DNA from: Pusillimonas sp. MFBS29
GTDB taxonomy: Bacteria; Pseudomonadota; Gammaproteobacteria; Burkholderiales; Burkholderiaceae_B
Direction of reading: 5' to 3'
Assembly (NCBI RefSeq): GCF_020687695.1
Contig: NZ_JAJEWL010000006.1
Location: 186,001 to 250,000, forward strand
DNA length: 64,000 bases
Shown: piece by piece, positions 39,440 to 48,920 of the stretch
Layout of the letters: each line of letters starts with the position of its first letter
How positions within the stretch are numbered: the stretch's first letter is position 1
The notes under the pieces: model-generated
What the model was told of the DNA's origin: nothing
Databases searched by the model: none
The model's input: the letters and a program-made list of their open reading frames with translations, nothing else
Translations under genes and position numbers: made by a program

Positions 39440-41164
39440 TCAGTTGTTGACGATGTGCATGGCTGAGAGATAGCCGTAGGTCATGGCAGGCCCGATCTGC
39501 GCGCCCGCGCCGGGATATTCACCGCCGAATATGGAGTCTGCGTCATTGCCACAAGCATATAGGCCTGGCAATGGCTTGCCGGCATGATCCAGCACTTGCG
39601 CCTGAGTGTTGATGGCAAGCCCAAGACTGGTGCCCAAAGGGGTTGGGTATAGCTTAACGGCGTAGAAGGGCGCCTTGCTGATTTCACCCAGACATGGATT
39701 GGGCTTGTGCTGTGGATCGCCATTGGCCCGTTCGTACGGCGTGTTACCTTTGTTGAAGTCCTCATCGTGTCCGGTACGTGAAAATCCGTTGTAACGTTCT
39801 ACAGTTTCTTTCAGTGTGATGGAAGAGATGCCAAGCTTGTCCGCCAGGCCCTCCAGTGTCGGTGCTGGCAGCAGGTAGCCGTTCTTGATATGGCGCCGGA
39901 TTGATAAGGCATGGGGCCGGATCATGCCCAGGCCGTACTTCCATAGAAAGCGTCGATCGCAGATCAGGATGGCGGGGATGGCGCAGCCATCGGTGCCTGC
40001 CTTGTACATAGCGCGAGTGAACTCATGGTAGGAGACCGCCTCGTTTACAAAGCGCCTCCCGGCCGAGTCGACGGCAATCAATCCGGGCTTGGGGCGATCC
40101 AGTACGATATGGGGATAGACAGCGGTTGATTGATCGTTACGCTGCGCGATAGAAGAAGGAAACCACAAAGCATTCTCGGCCGACCCTTTGCCCATCGCAG
40201 CGCCAGCATCCAGGGCAAGGTGTATGGTTTCACCCGTGCTGTCCGGGCAGGCTGGGGTGTATTGTGCGACGGGGCTGGGAAGGTACTGCTCACGCATGGC
40301 CTGGCTTGCCGGGAAGCCGCCGCCGGCCAGGATCACCCCCCGGCGTGCCCTGATTCTACTGAGCTTGTCACCAAGCATGACTTCGATGCCAGCTACGCTC
40401 CCGGAGACCATGATTAGGCGTAGTGTTCGAGCCCCAAGCCGGATGTCGACATGGCTATCAAGCAGACTCTTGTACAGACGCGCAGCCAGCGCATTACCCA
40501 GAACCAGCCGAGTACCTCGCCGGTAACGCAGCCTATCCATGCCATGGCGGGCCAGTAATCGGATACCCAGCCTTAAGGCGTCAAGAGACTTAAAGCCACG
40601 CAGCAATAATGCCGCCTCGCCGCGGGTCAGCATCATGCCGCCAAGAATGGTTAGTTCCGGAATGGGCGGGCGAAGCAGATTGAAGTTCCTGCCTAATAGC
40701 CGCCCGTCGAAAGGCAATGGCTCCATCGGGCGGCCACCCGTTCCCGCTCCTGGAATATCGTGGCGATAATCAGGCATTGCCGGGTAGGCCTTGAAGCGCA
40801 CTTCAGTATGACGCTCAAGGTACGCCACCATTTTCGGGCCGTCCGTGATGAAGGCCTGGCGCAGGGCTGGGTCCGCTCGGTTTCCCACCAAAGCATCCAG
40901 ATATTGGGCGGCCTTCCTGGCGTCATCGACCATGCCCATGTGATGCATATGGGGATTATTGGGTATCCAGGTGGTGCCGGAAGAGTATGCCGTTGTTCCA
41001 CCGACGGTACCGCTTTTTTCAATCAGCAGGGTTTTCATGCCCTGCGTAGCTGCTACCAGGGCGGCTGTCATGCCCCCGGCGCCGGCTCCTAAAACGATGA
41101 CATCAACGTCAGTATCCCATTGTTGGTCTCGCATGGACGAGCAGGGAGATGGGTTCTGGCTCAT
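39440..41164 (-). CDS. FAD-dependent oxidoreductase, 3-ketosteroid dehydrogenase / fumarate reductase flavoprotein family
   Basis: A 574-residue flavoprotein. The dinucleotide motif VIVLGAGAGGMTAALVAA is at about residues 22-40, followed by KSGTVGGTTAYSSGTTWIP. The C-terminal FAD contact ACGNDADSIFGGEYPGAGAQ is typical of 3-ketosteroid-delta1-dehydrogenase-like enzymes, which introduce double bonds next to a ketone. The true substrate here is unknown. It is 35 bases downstream of the SDR gene and likely in the same transcript. Confidence 0.82.
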   Translation of the reverse strand: MSQNPSPCSSMRDQQWDTDVDVIVLGAGAGGMTAALVAATQGMKTLLIEKSGTVGGTTAYSSGTTWIPNNPHMHHMGMVDDARKAAQYLDALVGNRADPALRQAFITDGPKMVAYLERHTEVRFKAYPAMPDYRHDIPGAGTGGRPMEPLPFDGRLLGRNFNLLRPPIPELTILGGMMLTRGEAALLLRGFKSLDALRLGIRLLARHGMDRLRYRRGTRLVLGNALAARLYKSLLDSHVDIRLGARTLRLIMVSGSVAGIEVMLGDKLSRIRARRGVILAGGGFPASQAMREQYLPSPVAQYTPACPDSTGETIHLALDAGAAMGKGSAENALWFPSSIAQRNDQSTAVYPHIVLDRPKPGLIAVDSAGRRFVNEAVSYHEFTRAMYKAGTDGCAIPAILICDRRFLWKYGLGMIRPHALSIRRHIKNGYLLPAPTLEGLADKLGISSITLKETVERYNGFSRTGHDEDFNKGNTPYERANGDPQHKPNPCLGEISKAPFYAVKLYPTPLGTSLGLAINTQAQVLDHAGKPLPGLYACGNDADSIFGGEYPGAGAQIGPAMTYGYLSAMHIVNN

Positions 41165-41199
41165 AAACCTGACTCCGGCAGGGGCATGGATAAACAGCC

Positions 41200-41913
41200 T
41201 TAGACCATGCCGCCGTTGGGTTGGAAAATTTGCCCATGCACCCAGGATGCGCGCTCTGATGCCAGAAAACTTACCACCTCGGCCACTTCTTGTGGCTGGC
41301 CGATGCGATTGAAGGGGCTCATGCCAGCAGCCTTGAGCTTGGCTTCATCGGTTTTTCCGGCGTTGAACAAGTCTGTCTCGACTGGCCCCGGCGCTACTGC
41401 ATTGACGCGAATGTTGCGTATGGCCAACTCCTTGGCCATGGAGCGCACCAGGCTTTCCACTGCGGCCTTGGATGCTGTGTAGGGCCCGCCGCCGGGTACC
41501 GCATGACGGACCATGGAAGTCGTGATGGCGATGATGCTGCCGCCGTCCAGTGTGCTGCGTGCGGCTTCGCTCAGAATGTTGAACGCGCCAAACAAATTGA
41601 CGTCCATCAGTTCCTGAAAAGACTTGTGTTCGAACTGGGCCAAAGGAGCAGGGGGTACGTTGATGCCGGCGTTGGCGACTACACAGCTGGGCATGGCGCC
41701 AAAATCATGTGCAACGTCCCTGAATACCTTGGCAACAGCCTGGGCGTCGCGTATGTCGACTTTATAGGCTTTGAGATTAGCTTGAGCTTCGTCAGTCACT
41801 GCAGTGCTTGCGTAGGTCCAGGCCACATTGAATCCGTCGCGCAGCAAACTGGTGACACAGGCCGCGCCAATGCCTCGGGAACCTCCAAATACAAGGGCTG
41901 TTTTCGTGCTCAT
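41200..41913 (-). CDS. Short-chain dehydrogenase/reductase
   Basis: A 237-residue classical SDR. The cofactor loop GGSRGIG is at residues 10-16, NAG at 81-83, and the catalytic S133, Y145 and K149 are present (YTASK). It interconverts an alcohol and a ketone with NAD(P). ATG 41913 has AGGAG 8 bases upstream and gives the usual start; the frame extends to 41946. Its place between the flavoprotein and the cupin suggests oxidation of a hydroxyl before or after the desaturation step. Confidence 0.88.
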   Translation of the reverse strand: MSTKTALVFGGSRGIGAACVTSLLRDGFNVAWTYASTAVTDEAQANLKAYKVDIRDAQAVAKVFRDVAHDFGAMPSCVVANAGINVPPAPLAQFEHKSFQELMDVNLFGAFNILSEAARSTLDGGSIIAITTSMVRHAVPGGGPYTASKAAVESLVRSMAKELAIRNIRVNAVAPGPVETDLFNAGKTDEAKLKAAGMSPFNRIGQPQEVAEVVSFLASERASWVHGQIFQPNGGMV

Positions 41914-41978
41914 TGACTTGACTCCTGAATTCTTAATAAGAGGCAACCAAAAGGCTGCCTGCTACTTGGCGCAGACGA

Positions 41979-42389
41979 TTAAATATGAGATGCGTCATCG
42001 GTTGGCGGGCTGGTGATCACCAGGAATATCAGCGTCTCAGTCCCTGTGCAGTGAAACTCATGAACAACGCCAGGTGGAATGAAGGTGACATCGTTTGCGC
42101 GGACGAGTCGATGTTCACCATCCACAATCAACACACCTTCGCCGCTGAGTACGTGATAGATCTGCTCCTGAATCTTGTGTACGTGTGCCTCTACATGCGC
42201 ACCGGGCTCATAGCAGGAAATTCTGTGGTCAAAGTAGCGGCTGCCGACGGTGGCTGGTGTAACGATTGCTTTGGACAGTGCCTGGTTGAAGTGTCCCGGA
42301 TACTGTGTCCAAAGCAGTTCTCCCAGATTGCGCGTAACCGCCTTGCCGGCCATAGACGCCTGATCTACTGCGGATTTTGAAGTCTTCAT
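41979..42389 (-). CDS. Cupin-domain protein
   Basis: A 136-residue single-domain cupin. Motif 1 is EPGAHVEAHVHKIQEQIYHV with the metal-binding H-x-H...E-type residues, and motif 2 includes FIPPGVVHEFHC. Small cupins serve as dioxygenases, isomerases or sensors; the substrate here is unknown. ATG 42389 follows GAAGGCG and avoids overlap with the ThDP gene 31 bases upstream; the frame extends to 42443. Confidence 0.8.
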   Translation of the reverse strand: MKTSKSAVDQASMAGKAVTRNLGELLWTQYPGHFNQALSKAIVTPATVGSRYFDHRISCYEPGAHVEAHVHKIQEQIYHVLSGEGVLIVDGEHRLVRANDVTFIPPGVVHEFHCTGTETLIFLVITSPPTDDASHI

Positions 42390-42420
42390 GAAGTACGCCT
42401 TCGATGGGAGTGGATGGGTA

Positions 42421-44199
42421 TCAGGCAATATATGGCTTGCCAAACATTGGTTCCGGACGACCTAGCGGGGGCAACTGCCAGGTACCGGTTGATGGTGGCC
42501 TCACCTCGGCGTCCACGTGCACGTCAATCACGCAGGGACGTCGGTTCTTGAGCGCGGCTTCTATGGCCCCTTGCAATTGCTGGGGATGGGTGACTGTCAT
42601 GCCATCTGCGCCGCAGGCACGTGCCCAGGCGGCGAAGTCCGGGTTGTATTTTTCGCCGGTTTGACCATGATAGAAAGCCGTGCCTATCTCACGCCCATCG
42701 AATAGTCCATATTGGAGGTCGCGGATTGCGCCCCAGGCGAAGTTGTTCCAGACTATCCACACCACTGGCAGGTTGTATTCCACTGCTGTGCAAAGCACAT
42801 AAGGCGTCATGGTGAAACCGCCGTCGCCCACCACGGCAACGCATGGGCGATCAGGCGCTGCTAATTGCGCGCCCAATATGCCGCATACGCCAAAGCCCAT
42901 GGATGAATAGCCCCAGCTGTTGAGCATGCTTTGAGGGCGGCGCGCCTTCCAGAACTGCATGAACCAGTTGTGATGAACGCCTGAGTCCAGTGAAAGAATC
43001 ACGTCGTCGGGCAGCATCTTTTGCAGGGAGCCAACAACGAACTCGGGACGTAGCGGACTGGTGGAGTCCTCGAAATGAGGCCTTACAAAAGAGTTCCATT
43101 CATTGTGCCACCCGTTGATCTCGTCGCGCCATTCGCCGAACTTGGACGATTCAATGTCCTGTCGATCAGCGACGCCGGTCAACAGTTGGCGCATGAAGAC
43201 TTTGGCGTCGGCAATGATTCCAAGTGTAGGCGGGTAGTTGCGACCTAATTCTGTGGGATCTATATCTACATGTACCAGTTTGGTTTTTGGAAAATTCCAT
43301 GAGTATCCAGGGTGCCAGGTAGAGGAAGAGCGATCATCGAAACGAGTTCCGATAGTGATGACAAGATCGGAGTATCGTCCAGCCTGGTTGGCCGGATAAG
43401 CACCATTTCGGCCAATAAAACCCAGCGCCAGCGGGTCGTCCATGGGAATGCAACCCATGCCGTTGGGAGACGTAATAACGGGAATACCCAGGCGCTGTGA
43501 AAATTCGGTTAGTTCAGGGCCGGCTTCAGCCAAGGTTGCGCCATGGCCGATGAACAGAACAGGACGATGTGCGCTGGCGAGCAAATCCAGCACCGCAGTG
43601 ATGTCTTGTGTTGATGCGCCAGGTCGAGGTGCATTGTTCAGCCGCGACGCGGCGGGCAGTTCCACGTCAGCCTCTTCCTGAAAAACATTGTATGGAATAT
43701 CGATATTCACGGGGCCTGGGCGGCCTGTCACCATGGTGTCCATGGCTTGGCGCAATGCCAGTGGCAGCATGTCCACACGCGTGGGCTGGAATGAACGCTT
43801 GACTACAGGCCGCATGACTGCTGCAAAGTCAGCCTGGTTGTGGGCGTACAGCTCCTGGAATGGGGCGCGGTTGTGCTGGGAGGTGGGCACATTGGCAGTA
43901 ATAGCCATGAACGTGGATGAGTCGGCCAGAGCTGTCGCCAGCGACATGACCATATTGGCCGAGCCTGGTCCTGTGGACGTCAGCGTGGCCACCGGGCGGT
44001 GCTTGACACGGTAATAGGCGTCGGCCATATGCCCGGCGCATTGCTCATGGCGCGGTGAAATCAGCTTGACCTTATCACGCACCCCGTGCAGTGCATCCAG
44101 GATCCCAACATTACCGTGACCGCAAATGCCAAATACATATGGCACTTCTTCCTGAACCAAATATTCGGCGATGAGTTCGCCACCTTTCATCTTGGGCAT
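42421..44199 (-). CDS. Thiamine-diphosphate-dependent enzyme, acetolactate synthase superfamily
   Basis: A 592-residue three-domain ThDP enzyme. The catalytic glutamate is E52 (RHEQCAGHMADAYYR), a central Rossmann-like domain follows, and the cofactor motif GDGGFTMTP...WNN lies near residues 455-482. It resembles acetolactate synthase-type proteins but has no small-subunit gene nearby and sits among catabolic genes, so it is unlikely to be IlvB. Relatives in this fold cleave cyclic diketones (IolD; cyclohexane-1,2-dione hydrolase) or decarboxylate 2-oxoacids; which applies here is inference. Confidence 0.8.
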   Translation of the reverse strand: MPKMKGGELIAEYLVQEEVPYVFGICGHGNVGILDALHGVRDKVKLISPRHEQCAGHMADAYYRVKHRPVATLTSTGPGSANMVMSLATALADSSTFMAITANVPTSQHNRAPFQELYAHNQADFAAVMRPVVKRSFQPTRVDMLPLALRQAMDTMVTGRPGPVNIDIPYNVFQEEADVELPAASRLNNAPRPGASTQDITAVLDLLASAHRPVLFIGHGATLAEAGPELTEFSQRLGIPVITSPNGMGCIPMDDPLALGFIGRNGAYPANQAGRYSDLVITIGTRFDDRSSSTWHPGYSWNFPKTKLVHVDIDPTELGRNYPPTLGIIADAKVFMRQLLTGVADRQDIESSKFGEWRDEINGWHNEWNSFVRPHFEDSTSPLRPEFVVGSLQKMLPDDVILSLDSGVHHNWFMQFWKARRPQSMLNSWGYSSMGFGVCGILGAQLAAPDRPCVAVVGDGGFTMTPYVLCTAVEYNLPVVWIVWNNFAWGAIRDLQYGLFDGREIGTAFYHGQTGEKYNPDFAAWARACGADGMTVTHPQQLQGAIEAALKNRRPCVIDVHVDAEVRPPSTGTWQLPPLGRPEPMFGKPYIA

Positions 44200-44228
44200 T
44201 TCCTGTTCCTTTTTGATTTTTCAGTGGC

Positions 44229-45662
44229 TTAAGCCAATAAAGTCACGACGCGTTCTTCGCTCATTTCGCGGACGGCATGACGAGGGCCTTCGCGGCCGAA
44301 TCCGCTATCTTTGGAGCCACCATAAGGCATGACATCGACACGCGAGCTGGAAGTTTCATTGATATGGACGCCACCCACTTGCAGTTTACGCGCTGCGTTC
44401 AGTGCCTGATCAAGCTGGTTGGTAAACAGCCCCGTGGCCAGGCCATAAGGGGTGGCGTTGACACGCGCAATCGCTTCATCCATGGCGTCGAATGGAATAA
44501 TGGACATGACGGGTCCGAAGATTTCTTCGCAGACAACCTGCAGGGATGGATCGATGTCTGCCAAAAGGGTAGGTGGCACGACAGCCCGTACGCGCGCTCC
44601 GCCTGCCAATCGCCTGGCTCCTTGCGCCATGGCCGTATTGATCCAGTTTTCAATGCGCTCCGCCGCCGCCATGCTGATTACAGGACCGACAACAGTTTGA
44701 TGCTTGGCTGGGTCGCCATAGGCCAGTTCCGCAACCATTGATGTGAGCCGCTTTTCGACTTCCGCTACGATAGAGCGGTGCACCAGAAGATTCTGAATGG
44801 AGGTGCACACCTGTCCCGCTTTGCGATAGGCTGCATTGACGATTTTTGGAAGGGCGACATCAAGGTTTGCATCTGCTGCCAGGATAGTAAAGGCAATGCT
44901 GCCCAACTCCATTTGCGTCCGGCGTAGTCCTGCATGCTGCTGAATGTGGCGTCCAATCTGGGTGCTGCCGGTGAAGGCGTAAAACCGGATAGCTGGTTCA
45001 TCCAGCAGCCACTGAGCAACCTGAGCATCGCCGTGCATAACTGAAATAAGGCCTGGGGGAAGGCCGGCCTCCAGCAAGGCCTCGGCCATGAGGATGGATG
45101 GCGTCGGCGCATGTGCTGATGGTTTCAGAACGACCGCATTGCCGGCGGCCAGTGCTGGTCCGACCTTGTGTGCAACCGTGTTCAAGGGCGCATTGAATGG
45201 TGTAATGGCACATACGACACCCAAAGGCACGCGTAGGGTAAAACCAATGCGGCCTGCCTGCCTGGGGGCGCTTTCAATGGGAATCATTTCGCCGGTCAGG
45301 TTGCGTGCTTCTTCGGCTGATAGCCGGAAAGTCTGTATGCAGCGGGCCACCTCCCCTTGGGCGTCAGATCTGGGAAAGCCTACTTCACAGATGAGGGCCA
45401 GTACCAGCTCCTCCTGGCGCCGTTCCAGTATCTGTGCGGTCCTGTCCAGGATGGCGCCTCGTTCACACGGCGACAAGGCGTTTTCCTGGAAACAAGCATC
45501 GGCGATCTGAACAGCCTTATTAACCTGTTCATGGCTAGGCAAATGTAATTGGGCGCATGGGTTTTGGGTGTACTTGTTAAGCACAGGCCGGATTTCGGTA
45601 CCCTTGAGCCATTGGCCATCGATCAATAACAAGCAGTCCGGCAACTTCTGATTTTCGCTCAT
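44229..45662 (-). CDS. NAD(P)-dependent aldehyde dehydrogenase
   Basis: A 477-residue ALDH. The catalytic cysteine is in AGQVCTSIQN near residue 283 and the general-base glutamate in QMELGS near 250; the usual second glycine of ELGG is a serine here. The cofactor region VLKPSAHAPTPS is visible. It would oxidise the aldehyde produced by the adjacent ThDP enzyme to a carboxylate. It lies 29 bases upstream of that gene on the same strand. Confidence 0.86.
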   Translation of the reverse strand: MSENQKLPDCLLLIDGQWLKGTEIRPVLNKYTQNPCAQLHLPSHEQVNKAVQIADACFQENALSPCERGAILDRTAQILERRQEELVLALICEVGFPRSDAQGEVARCIQTFRLSAEEARNLTGEMIPIESAPRQAGRIGFTLRVPLGVVCAITPFNAPLNTVAHKVGPALAAGNAVVLKPSAHAPTPSILMAEALLEAGLPPGLISVMHGDAQVAQWLLDEPAIRFYAFTGSTQIGRHIQQHAGLRRTQMELGSIAFTILAADANLDVALPKIVNAAYRKAGQVCTSIQNLLVHRSIVAEVEKRLTSMVAELAYGDPAKHQTVVGPVISMAAAERIENWINTAMAQGARRLAGGARVRAVVPPTLLADIDPSLQVVCEEIFGPVMSIIPFDAMDEAIARVNATPYGLATGLFTNQLDQALNAARKLQVGGVHINETSSSRVDVMPYGGSKDSGFGREGPRHAVREMSEERVVTLLA

Positions 45663-45756
45663 GTCTGTTACGTGTCCTACAACGCCTTGGTTGCTGGTGA
45701 TTTCAAGAATGGTGTTGTGCTACGCCTGTTATTGAGCAGGACGTAGCGCTTGCGGT

Positions 45757-46713
45757 TTAATCCAGTTCGATGCCGGCGGCTTTAATGACTTTGGTCCAGC
45801 GTTTGGCCTCCATCTCGTTGCGTGCGATGGCTTCTTCTTGAGTGGCGATTATGGTATCGACCCCAAGATTATTCATTCTCTGGGAGAACTCGGGTGATTT
45901 CACCACCTCATTGATATCTGCATTGAGTTTTTTCTGAATATCAGCGGGTACACCTTGTGCCACCGAGATCGTGTACCAAAGTGTCATGAAATAATCTGAT
46001 ACACCGGCCTCTGCAATAGTCGGTAAATCAGGAAAGGCGGGAGAGCGGTTCTTGCCCGTAACGGCCAGTGGCCGTACCTTGCCGGTGTCCACAGCCTTTG
46101 TTGCGGTGACGCCGGTTTCGAAGTTCAAGTCCACCTGTCCACCCAATAGGGCGGTCAGTGCCGGTGCGCCGCCCCGAAACGGCACTGGTGTGATATCCAC
46201 CTTGGCAATGTACTTGAACAGTTCGGCAGCCATGTGCGTGCCGGAACCGACGCCGGCTGATCCGTAGTTAAGTTGACTTGGGTTGGCGCGTGCCGCATCC
46301 AGCAAATCCTGTACTGATTTGAATGGTGATGCCTTCGGTACGATCAAAACATTTGGCGCTTCGGCAAACATCGCAACGGGCACCAAGTCGGTAGCCGGGT
46401 TGTAGCGCAGGTTTTTATACATGGCAAAAGCGCCATTATGAGCAATCGTGCCCAGCATCATGGTGTAGCCGTCGGCGGGAGCCTTGAGCACCTGCTCAGC
46501 GCCGATGTGCCCGCCGGCACCGCCGCGATTTTCGACGACAATGGGGTTGTCGTAGCGCTGGCTGAGCCCTTCGGCCACGAGCCTGGCCAGAGTGTCTGCA
46601 GATCCACCGACCGGATAAGGCACCACCAGGGTGATGGACCGATCCGGGTAGGCCGCCTGCACGGATGTGGCCAGGATCGATGAGCAGAGTAGAGTAGTTA
46701 GTATTTTTAACAT
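45757..46713 (-). CDS. Bug-family solute receptor (tripartite tricarboxylate transporter type), copy 1
   Basis: A 318-residue periplasmic receptor with an N-terminal signal peptide (about residues 1-20, ending near VQAA). The Bug/TctC motifs are PYPVGGSADTLARLVAEGLS and VVENRGGAGGHIGAEQV. These proteins bind carboxylates for TctAB permeases, but no TctAB is in the window. It is the second gene of the minus-strand cluster, 24 bases after the other Bug gene. Confidence 0.87.
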   Translation of the reverse strand: MLKILTTLLCSSILATSVQAAYPDRSITLVVPYPVGGSADTLARLVAEGLSQRYDNPIVVENRGGAGGHIGAEQVLKAPADGYTMMLGTIAHNGAFAMYKNLRYNPATDLVPVAMFAEAPNVLIVPKASPFKSVQDLLDAARANPSQLNYGSAGVGSGTHMAAELFKYIAKVDITPVPFRGGAPALTALLGGQVDLNFETGVTATKAVDTGKVRPLAVTGKNRSPAFPDLPTIAEAGVSDYFMTLWYTISVAQGVPADIQKKLNADINEVVKSPEFSQRMNNLGVDTIIATQEEAIARNEMEAKRWTKVIKAAGIELD

Positions 46714-46737
46714 TTGTGTGGGTATCCGATGTTATTT

Positions 46738-47730
46738 TCAGTCCAGTCTGATTTCAGACGATTCAATGACCTTGCCCCATTTTTCCGTTTCACTGACAAA
46801 CATGGAGCGTGCCTCGTCGGGTGTGTTGGCAATAAGAGTGATTCCCATATCCTGCAGTTTTATTTGCATTTCAGGCGTTGACATCACTTTGCGAACATCG
46901 GCCGAGATTTTGTCGACGATGGCTTCGGGTACGTCACTGCCCAAGGCCACGGAGAACCATGATCCGGCCTCGTAGCCGGGGATCCCGGATTCGGCGATAG
47001 TGGGCGTGTCTGGAAGGAGCGGCTGCCTATCCTTGCTGGTGATGGCAAGCATTCTTAGCTTGCCGCTTTGCACGTGAGGGTAGCCAGTAGGTAGATTGTC
47101 AAACATCACATCAACCCGTTCGCCTATGATGTCTATCAGCGCCGGGCCGCTTCCTTTGTAAGGAACATAGGTTAGCTTGGTATCAATCATTTGCTCGTAC
47201 AGGGCGGTCACCATGTGCACGGACGAGCCAGGACCAGCAGTTGCATAGTTAAGCTTGCCAGGATGCTTTTTCTCATAGTCCAGCAGCTCGCCAAATGTTT
47301 TGAAGCGGGAGCTTGCGGGAACCAGCACGATATTGGGCGACGCTCCCAGGACCATGGCGGGCTGTAAGTCCGTGGATGGGTTGTAGGCCAGTTTGCTGTA
47401 GATGCTATAGGCCGCGTGTATACCTATGGTACCTAGCAACAGGGTATAGCCGTCGGGTTCGGCCTTGGCTGCCAGGTTGGCTCCAACATGGCCGCTGGCG
47501 CCAGGACGGTTTTCGACCACCACGGGCTGCTCATACAGTTGGCTGAGCTCGTCAGCAACAAGCCGGCCCAGCAGGTCAGTGATGCCGCCCGGGGAAAAGG
47601 GAACTACCATGCGTATGGGTTGGTTAGGATAGTCGCTTATGTCTGCGGTGGCGGCTGCGCAGCTGCCGTGCAATGCAAGCATGGCCGCGACGCCGCCCAG
47701 CCACGCACGAGGGTTGAGTGTTCGCTTCAT
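46738..47730 (-). CDS. Bug-family solute receptor, copy 2
   Basis: A 330-residue periplasmic receptor with a signal peptide of about 27 residues (MKRTLNPRAWLGGVAAMLA..., cleavage near CAAATA). It carries the Bug motifs PFSPGGITDLLGRLVADELS and VVENRPGASGHVGAN. ATG 47730 with GGAG upstream is the start; the longer frame to 47985 lacks a signal sequence. It is clearly diverged from the adjacent Bug gene, so two related ligands may be recognised. First gene of the catabolic cluster after the LysR gene. Confidence 0.86.
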   Translation of the reverse strand: MKRTLNPRAWLGGVAAMLALHGSCAAATADISDYPNQPIRMVVPFSPGGITDLLGRLVADELSQLYEQPVVVENRPGASGHVGANLAAKAEPDGYTLLLGTIGIHAAYSIYSKLAYNPSTDLQPAMVLGASPNIVLVPASSRFKTFGELLDYEKKHPGKLNYATAGPGSSVHMVTALYEQMIDTKLTYVPYKGSGPALIDIIGERVDVMFDNLPTGYPHVQSGKLRMLAITSKDRQPLLPDTPTIAESGIPGYEAGSWFSVALGSDVPEAIVDKISADVRKVMSTPEMQIKLQDMGITLIANTPDEARSMFVSETEKWGKVIESSEIRLD

Positions 47731-47820
47731 TCTGTTGTCGTCTCCAGTAGTTGTATTTCTAATAGGACCGCAGGCCATTGTAGGGAGCGGCCGAAGAGAC
47801 GAAAAATACTGTTTTCCTTG

Positions 47821-47840
47821 ATAGGGTATAAGTATTCTAT
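47821..47840. promoter_or_regulatory. Possible LysR-type operator ahead of the Bug genes
   Basis: ATAGGGTATAAGTATTCTAT is an imperfect dyad (6 of 10 arm positions pair) about 90 bases upstream of the first Bug gene, in an AT-rich stretch within the 181-base gap after the LysR gene. It fits the loose LysR T-N11-A idea but could be chance. Confidence 0.25.
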
Positions 47841-47911
47841 ATAGATTGATGCTGTGGCCTTGCGGCTTTACGCAAGGGCGGGCTTGCCAGGCGCTTAGCG
47901 GAATTGGAGCG

Positions 47912-48847
47912 TTAGAGCAATGTGACAGATGGCCATTTGCCAGTATCCACAAGCGTGTGTACCAGCCGTTTGAGCTCTGTAGCAATCAGGGACGCAGCAG
48001 GCGAAAGCAGCGTTTCATCTGCCGTGTATAAGTAGTTGCGACGATTCAGCTTCACATCCGACAGGCCGATGGCGCGCCAATTCTTGCGTTTGCTTCCCTT
48101 GTGCAAGAGGGCCGCCATGGGTTTTATGGTGGCTCCCATGCCGTCGGCCACGCAATTCATGAGTAATGACAGAGAATCAATCTCTGCAATGATGTGAGGC
48201 GTGAGATTGCGTGTTTCAAATTCGTTGGCAATGCGCTGACGCAGGCCATGCGAGCTGGTTGGCAATATAAGCGGAAGTCTTGCCGCCTCGGCTATCGTTA
48301 TCTTTTTACGCCGGCTTGCCACCAGTTGGCTTGAGGCGGATATCATCACAAAGAGTTCCTCTTCGATGATGGGGGTTCGGGAAAGATCGGGTGCGGCCGC
48401 CGCATTGAACAGAATGGCCATATCAAGCTGCCCAGAACGTAGCATTTGGCTCAAATGACCACTCATGCCTTCCACAACATTGAGCAAGATGCCAGGGTAG
48501 CGGGCTCTTATGGCCGTGACCAGGGGTTGCCCAAGTGCAGACATCGTGGTGGATGGTAGTCCTATGGACACCATACCCTTGACTTCATTGGATTCCTGCC
48601 TGGCTATGGCCAGTGCCTGGTCTATCTGTCTTAATATGAACTTGGCGTGGTGATAAAGAGCCAGCCCGTTATCTGTTGGCGTTACGCCCTTATGAGATCG
48701 AATCAGTAGCGGCTGGCCAACCTCGTCCTCCAGTCGTGCCAATTGCTGGCTTAAGGCGGGCTGAGCAACGTAAAGCTGGCGAGAGGCTTTGGCCAGGCTG
48801 CCGCTTTCAACAATTTGCGCGTAGTACCGAAGTTGACGAAAGTCCAT
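47912..48847 (-). CDS. LysR-family transcriptional regulator
   Basis: A 311-residue LysR regulator. The winged helix-turn-helix spans residues 1-60 (MDFRQLRYYAQIVESGSLAKASRQ, with AQPALSQQLARLEDEVG), then a linker helix and a two-lobed effector domain (about 90-300). It is upstream of, and on the same strand as, the Bug/catabolic cluster and divergent from dusA. It probably activates the cluster in response to its substrate; this is inference from position. Confidence 0.86.
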   Translation of the reverse strand: MDFRQLRYYAQIVESGSLAKASRQLYVAQPALSQQLARLEDEVGQPLLIRSHKGVTPTDNGLALYHHAKFILRQIDQALAIARQESNEVKGMVSIGLPSTTMSALGQPLVTAIRARYPGILLNVVEGMSGHLSQMLRSGQLDMAILFNAAAAPDLSRTPIIEEELFVMISASSQLVASRRKKITIAEAARLPLILPTSSHGLRQRIANEFETRNLTPHIIAEIDSLSLLMNCVADGMGATIKPMAALLHKGSKRKNWRAIGLSDVKLNRRNYLYTADETLLSPAASLIATELKRLVHTLVDTGKWPSVTLL

Positions 48848-48920
48848 TTTTATCCATAATATCTATCGGCCTGCATTCACATCTTATCGCAGGAACGGGT
48901 GGTGACACTTTGCGCGTGCA

